Assembly: GCA_004322325.1 (NCBI GenBank)
Contig: SCTP01000105.1
Span: 1-11,016, forward strand
Length of the DNA: 11,016 bases
Direction: 5' to 3'
Source: Gammaproteobacteria bacterium
GTDB lineage: Bacteria > Pseudomonadota > Gammaproteobacteria > DSM-16500
A model generated the notes under the pieces. It saw only the letters and a list, made by a program, of their open reading frames with translations, was not told where the DNA came from and did not search any database. Within the stretch, counting starts at the first letter, position 1. Every line of letters begins with the position of its first letter. The translations under genes and the position numbers were made by a program. This document shows, in pieces, positions 7,093 through 11,016 of the stretch.

Positions 7093-8065
7093 TTACAAAC
7101 ACAGCACCCTAACACGTAACCGATAGTTTTCAAAGTTCCGAAACCCATAAGCTCGTCGTTGTGTTAGTTTCATCTTCCGATGGAACCCTTCTGTAATGCC
7201 GTTATTTTTTGTGAATCGCCACATTCGTACGACCTCCTCTTGCCATTGATGTAATGTTTTACCTAGTGTTACTAATCGTTTAAACCCACTTGTCTTTAAA
7301 GCTGCGATCATTCTTAAGAAGAGTGGGATGTATCGCGCACAACGTGATTTAACCATTGTTTTTTTCATCAGCAAGCGATGCAATCGTCTCTTGAAATGAT
7401 AAATGGCAGCGATGGCAGGCTGTTGATGTAAATACGCGTCCCGTTTTTTTAATTTTTCTATACTCAAGTTATCAGGGTTGGTTCTTAATGCCGCTAATAG
7501 CCCACGTTTATTTTTCATTTTGGGATCAATTTCCTGATAAGTTTGCATGCACATATGATGCATAAGGCGAATCACGTGACGGTACGTGCTGCTTAAATCG
7601 ATACAAACGACTTTAACCTTATCTTTTCCTTGTAAGTGATCAAGAAAGTTTGCCAGGTCTTTTGCTGAGCGACCTTTGACAATATCAAAGATTCGATGCT
7701 TCTTCAGGTTACAAAAGGTTGTGACATAACCTTGTCGTTTACTAAAGAAATGCTCATCAATACCGAGGACAGCAGGACAATGTTTGGTATCCACTTCACG
7801 ATGAGCAAGGACATACTGCTGATGGTACCAACGTTCAATCTTTGCTTTTCCCATTTTAAAGTCACGTGCTAACGTTTGTTGCGATGCGCCTTCTGTGTGT
7901 CGATGAAAAACATGATAATGCAGCCGCTGAGTTGCGCGCTGATGCTTGTTGATGCCAGGGAATTGTTGATTGTAATAACATTTACATGCGTGGCAGAAAA
8001 GTTTGTAGGCTTTAAACCGTAAGATAGTTTGCGGGTAAACTTAGGATAATATCCTTGCGGGGCAT
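7093..8065 (-). pseudogene. ISL3-family transposase with two internal deletions
   Basis: The original start is ATG 8065, with ribosome binding site AAAGGAG (8073-8079) and product MPRKDIILSLP. Shortly after, the frame changes and stops at 8012-8014. The rest continues in another frame from about 8030: FKAYKLFCHACKCYYNQQFPG (one CxxC of the zinc-finger region), then MGKAKIERWYHQQY at 7854 and on to the stop at 7093. The joint therefore lacks the first zinc-knuckle region and breaks the frame. Counted from 7854, GIDEHFF (D33), CIDLS (D86) and NNGITEGFH (E222) of the catalytic core are present. But YRHVIR (91-96) runs straight into LMHHMCMQ, without the conserved FPNA...ADRFH-like segment normally found between them. 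The protein is almost certainly inactive; translation from 7854 would give at most a 253-residue fragment. Confidence 0.85.
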
Positions 8066-8123
8066 TTTAAATCTCCTTTCTCTTGTCCAATCAACAAGTA
8101 AGGTATGATATTTTTAATTAAAA

Positions 8124-8147
8124 TGCCCCCTTATTCGGGGAAGAGCC
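8124..8147 (-). repeat. Right inverted repeat of the ISL3 element
   Basis: 24 bp; read on the minus strand it begins GGCTCTTCCCCG. The transposase start codon lies 58 bp inside it. Confidence 0.85.
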
Positions 8148-8167
8148 AAATAATTACAGAAAAAGTA

Positions 8168-8199
8168 TTAAGCTATTTTTAAGCTAAAGCTAGTATAAT
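8168..8199 (+). promoter_or_regulatory. Kinase promoter with PmrA-box-like direct repeat
   Basis: A perfect -10 TATAAT (8194-8199) is preceded by two TTAA cores (8168-8171 and 8179-8182) spaced exactly 11 bp, each followed by GCTA. There is no good sigma-70 -35. An 11-bp-spaced TTAA repeat in place of the -35 is the arrangement described for PmrA-controlled Dot/Icm effector genes in Legionella and Coxiella. AAGCTA also occurs three times (8170, 8181, 8187). The assignment to PmrA is inference. The promoter lies outside the ISL3 element, so it belongs to the kinase gene. Confidence 0.45.
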
Positions 8200-8238
8200 A
8201 AATACACAAATTAATAGGACTAACGAGAGTGGAAAATT

Positions 8239-10143
8239 ATGTCTTCCCCAAGAACGCCGCAGAGGCATGTGTTTACTCATCTTGAAAACATGACAGCAAA
8301 AGAAATGCAATTATTACGTCAATTCTTAGAAATAGACGGCCGTGCTGTTGTTAGACCGGGAGACTATTCCTGCACGATAAATGGGTGTGAGCATGTTTTC
8401 GTATTGAAACATACTTTTTTGTATCAGAAAAATAAAAATTACTTTTGGGTGAAAGGACTAGATATAAGTAATATTGCCTTCCGTGTAGAAGGCAAATTGA
8501 AGAAAACGGATGATAATGGCCTTATTTACGTGGAAAATCTTAATAAATCCTATATTGGGAAAAGAAAGCCATTAATAAGCGAAGAGGAAAGTAAAACATC
8601 ATTATCTAGAATCCATCTTCATGCAAATCCAGTCATTTCTTCAGGTGAGGAGGAGATGATGGTGATGTGGAAAATGCCAGGCAGTGATTTAGATCTTGCG
8701 GTGAGAATGAAAGGGGATCTCTCCATTCGGCAGAAAATTGAAATTTCTCTGCAAGTAGCATGGGCAGTGCAAGAGCAAGTTCATGATGCTGAAACTCAGA
8801 AAGTTCATCAAGACATTAAACCTGGTAATATCATGCTTGATAATCAAGCACTTGAATGCAATGTTATCGATTTCGGTGAAGGATTAACGCCAGAGTATGC
8901 CTCGCCTGAGCAGCTTCGTAATAATAAGTTTTTAGATGAGAAGACGGACGTGTATTCGACGTGGCTGGCAATATGGGAGACGATATGGAACGGGCCGAAT
9001 GTACAAAAAAATCTTATAAATAAGGAATTACAGGAAAAACGCGTTACCGCTGAAAGGGCGGTTGAAATGCGAATGAAGGTAGCTCAGCAATGTATTGATA
9101 ATAAGCTTAATGATAAAGATCATTTGAAAGGAGAGATTTGGAATATTCCAGAAGAGATTGTAGAAATATATAATGCTGTCATCACTGACGATCCAAAGCA
9201 ACGTCCTAGCATGATGGATGTCATTGAACGTTTGGAAGCATTTAAGCTTCAAGAAAAAATTAAAGCGATAGAGATCAGATTTCGCTATCCAGTGGCAACA
9301 AAAGAAGAGGTAAATGCCTATAAAAGAGAAATTACAAAGGCCTATAATGCTGCAAAGGAAGCTAGAGATTCTTTAAGAAAAAATGCAGAATTAAACATCA
9401 ACAATAAAAAATTAGACAAAGAAGTCATTTTAGAAGCGATGGAGAAAATTCATCCTGTAGCGCTTAGTGAATTTATTTCTACCTTGCGTATTAAAGCATT
9501 GACTTATTTGACGAATAAGACCCAGATTAAGAATAAGCTACAAGAAATAGGAACCTCATTAGAGCATAATATAAATGCTTTATTAGAGATGCGAGAAAAA
9601 TTGGTAGAGTATTATCACATTCCTGTTGCGCCTCGGTTATATAAATTATGTAAAGAAGTGTATGAATTAATGGAGCAAGTAGATGCTGTTTTAGATAAAA
9701 ATTATAAGTATAAATCTAATATTGATGAAACGGTTATTTTGAATCAAAAATTTAAAAAAGGGATAGAAAAGCTAACCCCAAAATTTGAAAAAATATCGCG
9801 ACAGTTTGAAAATCAGTCGTCGCTATTAAGATTAAGAGAAAACTTGCTAAAAGGTCTTGAGGAGTATGTGACCGAAAGAGGGAAAGTTTCTACAAGAAGA
9901 CAAAGAGATGTGGTAGATATTGCTAACGTGCTTAAAGATTTTTCTATTACTACCTCAGATGAATTAATCCAAAAGGTGGAAAAAAAACTAAAGAACCTCA
10001 AAAAAGGCTGGTTCGGCCTAAGAGAAACTAGTTTTTTCCCAGCTGTTGGAAGCAGCCGACTAGTGAATATTCTGCGAAGTATCATGATCTCGCCCCACGA
10101 AAATGGACACACAACTAAGCGACCATTGGTAAGCACTCCTTAA
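8239..10143 (+). CDS. Eukaryote-like Ser/Thr protein kinase with helical C-terminus, probable effector; 3' end replaced by IS sequence
   Basis: 634 codons. The kinase C-lobe is clear: hinge-like MVMWKMPGSDL (141-151), catalytic loop HQDIKPGNIML (190-200) with D192, K194 and N197, DFG at 211-213, SPE at 222-224, D237 of helix F in DVYSTWLAIWE, and DPKQRP at 318-323. The HRD arginine is glutamine, and only eight residues separate DFG from SPE. The N-lobe (about 35-140) is very divergent, with no glycine-rich loop; the ATP-binding lysine is uncertain (K108 or K110 are candidates). Residues 340-590 are charged, helical and coiled-coil-like, with no known domain recognised. There is no signal peptide or membrane segment. 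Base composition is AT-rich compared with rocD or folD, suggesting transfer. Codons 616-630 come from an IS3-like end and 631-634 plus the stop from an IS66 end, so the native C-terminus is lost. A role as a type IV-secreted kinase is inference from context. The ATG at 8239 follows a GAGTGGA-type ribosome binding site. Confidence 0.8.
   Translation: MSSPRTPQRHVFTHLENMTAKEMQLLRQFLEIDGRAVVRPGDYSCTINGCEHVFVLKHTFLYQKNKNYFWVKGLDISNIAFRVEGKLKKTDDNGLIYVENLNKSYIGKRKPLISEEESKTSLSRIHLHANPVISSGEEEMMVMWKMPGSDLDLAVRMKGDLSIRQKIEISLQVAWAVQEQVHDAETQKVHQDIKPGNIMLDNQALECNVIDFGEGLTPEYASPEQLRNNKFLDEKTDVYSTWLAIWETIWNGPNVQKNLINKELQEKRVTAERAVEMRMKVAQQCIDNKLNDKDHLKGEIWNIPEEIVEIYNAVITDDPKQRPSMMDVIERLEAFKLQEKIKAIEIRFRYPVATKEEVNAYKREITKAYNAAKEARDSLRKNAELNINNKKLDKEVILEAMEKIHPVALSEFISTLRIKALTYLTNKTQIKNKLQEIGTSLEHNINALLEMREKLVEYYHIPVAPRLYKLCKEVYELMEQVDAVLDKNYKYKSNIDETVILNQKFKKGIEKLTPKFEKISRQFENQSSLLRLRENLLKGLEEYVTERGKVSTRRQRDVVDIANVLKDFSITTSDELIQKVEKKLKNLKKGWFGLRETSFFPAVGSSRLVNILRSIMISPHENGHTTKRPLVSTP
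10085..10128 (+). mobile_element. Terminal fragment of an IS3-family element
   Basis: Begins TGATCTCGCCCCACG and continues with TGGACACACAACTAAGCGA. This resembles the left end of IS3-group elements, which start TGATCT and carry TGGACAC and CTAAG at the same spacing. Only 44 bp are visible before the IS66 end begins. The fragment interrupts the kinase gene at codon 616. The rest of the element would lie beyond the IS66 copy, outside the window. The match was made from memory of the IS3 terminus. Confidence 0.55.
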
Positions 10144-10150
10144 AAGTGAT

Positions 10151-10174
10151 CTTGCTCCGGACGCCCGGAGCAAG
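10151..10174 (+). repeat. Perfect 10-bp hairpin near the IS66 left end
   Basis: CTTGCTCCGG and CCGGAGCAAG are exact reverse complements around the 4-nt loop ACGC. It is GC-rich in an AT-rich surround and has no U-run, so it is not a standard terminator. It lies between the terminal repeat and tnpA, where it could block read-through transcription or translation into the transposition genes. The 10-bp palindrome ACCTTAAGGT follows at 10186-10195. Confidence 0.6.
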
Positions 10175-10195
10175 GGTCAAGTGCCACCTTAAGGT

Positions 10196-10548
10196 ACAAG
10201 AAGTGGCCAAACACATCTTTTTAAATTGATAGAAATATATCAAGCTGCTGTTTTTTTCGAGATGAAAAGGAGCAAGAAAGAAGCGGATTATCACAGGAAG
10301 AATTTTGTAAAAATAATAGCCTGTCTTCATCAAGCTTCACGTATTATCGAAGTATTTTTCGAAATAAAGAGGATCAAAAAAAGAAGACGGTAGGAAGCTT
10401 TACCCAAGTAAATATCAGTAAGCCAGCAAGCATGAATGAAATTCGATTGACACTACCTAATGGATTTCAATGTTCAATTCCGTGTGATCTTGAAGCTGAA
10501 AAAATTAAAGAATTAATAGGGTACTTTTATCATGTTGATACCAGATGA
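10196..10548 (+). pseudogene. tnpA: IS66 tnpA, frameshifted
   Basis: The first part reads SGQTHLFKLIEIYQA in one frame (about 10205-10250). The remainder reads SGLSQEEFCKNNSLSSSSFT and then NEIRLTLPNGFQCSIP in another frame, up to TGA 10546-10548. Together they have the helix-turn-helix and C-terminal LPNG pattern of the small IS66 TnpA protein. The break lies between about 10250 and 10275, near a run of seven T. No start codon is available in the C-terminal frame after its upstream stop, so no intact protein is made. The 3' end overlaps tnpB by 17 nt, a remnant of translational coupling. Confidence 0.7.
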
Positions 10549-10882
10549 TGTAAAAATCTATTTTTATACGCAACCGGTAGATATGAGGAAATCCATTGAC
10601 ACGTTTTGTATTTTAATAACAGAGGTTCTTAAAATGAATCCTGCTGATGGTAGTTTATTTTTATTTCGTAGTAAAAATGGAAATAAGTTAAAAGCGATTT
10701 ATTATGAAACGAACTGTTTTACGTTATGGTATAGACGACTCGAAAAGGGAAGATTTATATTTGCAAAAGATGCACATGGTCATATGGAGATGAGCAGAGA
10801 ATATTTTAAGTGGTTATTAGCGAGCGACAAATATTCTCGATTGGATACAATGGAGCCAAGTCAAATAGCAAATTATTGTTAA
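10532..10882 (+). CDS. tnpB: IS66-family accessory protein TnpB
   Basis: 116 residues, the full family length. The family hallmarks are present: PVDMRKSID (16-24), GSLFLFRSKNGNKLKAIYYE (40-59) and LWYRRLEKGRF (65-75). TnpB is required for transposition of IS66 elements; its exact biochemical role is not settled. The ATG at 10532 lies inside the end of tnpA, with a weak AGGG 10 nt upstream, so efficient translation probably depended on ribosomes arriving from tnpA. With tnpA frameshifted, expression may be poor. The reading frame itself shows no defect. Confidence 0.9.
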   Translation: MLIPDDVKIYFYTQPVDMRKSIDTFCILITEVLKMNPADGSLFLFRSKNGNKLKAIYYETNCFTLWYRRLEKGRFIFAKDAHGHMEMSREYFKWLLASDKYSRLDTMEPSQIANYC

Positions 10883-10896
10883 AAAACTCGTATAAT

Positions 10897-10912
10897 TAGC
10901 AATTATTTGCTA
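10897..10912 (+). repeat. Small inverted repeat between tnpB and tnpC
   Basis: TAGCAA and TTGCTA form a 6-bp stem with loop TTAT, ending 10 bp before the tnpC start codon. It is AT-rich and could be a weak translational control hairpin or chance. Confidence 0.3.
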
Positions 10913-10922
10913 TATTACGCGC

Positions 10923-11016
10923 ATGGAAATTGACATTGAAAACCTACCATAATCACCCGACTTATTGCGCAAAATCATATTTGATATGCGTGTAGAGCTT
11001 AGCTCGTATAAAGAAA
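10923..11016 (+). pseudogene. tnpC: IS66 transposase tnpC, 5' end, early stop codon
   Basis: ATG 10923 gives MEIDIENLP and then TAA at 10950-10952. The same frame continues open as SPDLLRKIIFDMRVELSSYK to the window edge. This combined N-terminus resembles IS66 transposases, which often begin with a short acidic segment and then a helical leucine-rich stretch. The stop at codon 10 should prevent production of the full transposase unless an internal start is used. The remainder is outside the window. Confidence 0.65.

Larger units (their letters stand above)
7063..8147 (-). mobile_element. ISL3-family insertion sequence, internally deleted copy
   Basis: 1085 bp bounded by 24-bp imperfect inverted repeats (19/24 identical), beginning GGGTCTTT on the left and GGCTCTTC on the right when read inwards; both end in AAGGGGGCA. 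The GGCTCTTC-type terminus is typical of ISL3 elements. The only gene inside is an ISL3 transposase on the minus strand, interrupted. The family usually makes 8-bp target duplications, but TACAATAC (7055-7062) and AAATAATT (8148-8155) do not match. The duplication was lost, or the element is a rearranged product. It lies between the tRNA cluster and the kinase gene. Its length is below that of a full ISL3 element, in agreement with the deletions in the transposase. Confidence 0.88.
10129..11016 (+). mobile_element. IS66-family element, left part, decaying
   Basis: Starts with GTAAGCACTCC, matching the GTAAGC-type terminal repeat of IS66 elements. The gene order tnpA, tnpB, tnpC is that of the family, and the right end is outside the window. 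tnpA is frameshifted and tnpC has an early stop, so the copy is not autonomous. If the family's 8-bp target duplication applies, GACCATTG (10121-10128) should recur after its right end. Confidence 0.8.

Noticed and set aside
7055..8155. 8-bp target duplication around the ISL3 element
   Set aside because: TACAATAC and AAATAATT do not match; the shared TTACA nearby is not adjacent to the ends.

Overview
The window looks like a chromosome segment of a gammaproteobacterium, most likely of the order Legionellales (Legionella/Coxiella relatives). This rests on the RlmD, FolD and tRNA sequences, on a eukaryote-like Ser/Thr protein kinase with a long helical tail of the type seen among Dot/Icm effectors, and on a PmrA-box-like repeat in front of it. 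The genus is inference. The left 7 kb is ordinary core genome. The right 4 kb is visibly more AT-rich, full of insertion sequences, and looks acquired.

Layout. On the minus strand (1-1614) lies rlmD (23S rRNA m5U methyltransferase), followed at once by a free-standing Hpt phosphotransfer protein that runs off the left edge. A 382-bp gap holds a probable rlmD promoter and an unassigned leader. On the plus strand (1997-4557) are rocD (ornithine aminotransferase) and a sugar-porter MFS transporter, 11 bp apart and probably one operon; the rocD ribosome binding site resembles a CsrA target. On the minus strand (4527-6445) are a six-helix membrane protein, a 76-residue HTH regulator (GTG start) and folD. 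The MFS and membrane-protein genes converge and overlap by 31 bp.

A plus-strand tRNA cluster follows (6644-7026): Pro(UGG), Arg(UCU), His(GUG), Lys(CUU), with two candidate promoters upstream. Just after tRNA-Lys sits an ISL3-family insertion sequence (7063-8147). Its terminal inverted repeats are recognisable, but its transposase has lost two internal segments.

From 8148 on is the accessory part: a promoter with an 11-bp-spaced TTAA repeat, then a 634-codon kinase gene (8239-10143). The kinase has an HQD catalytic loop and an unusually short activation segment. Its natural 3' end is missing: at about 10085 it runs into the terminus of an IS3-like element, which is itself interrupted at 10129 by an IS66-family element. 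The IS66 copy (tnpA, tnpB, start of tnpC) leaves the window at the right edge and is decaying, with a frameshifted tnpA and a stop codon at codon 10 of tnpC.

The strongest candidate for something undescribed is the kinase: a probable secreted effector whose last 19 codons come from two nested insertion sequences.
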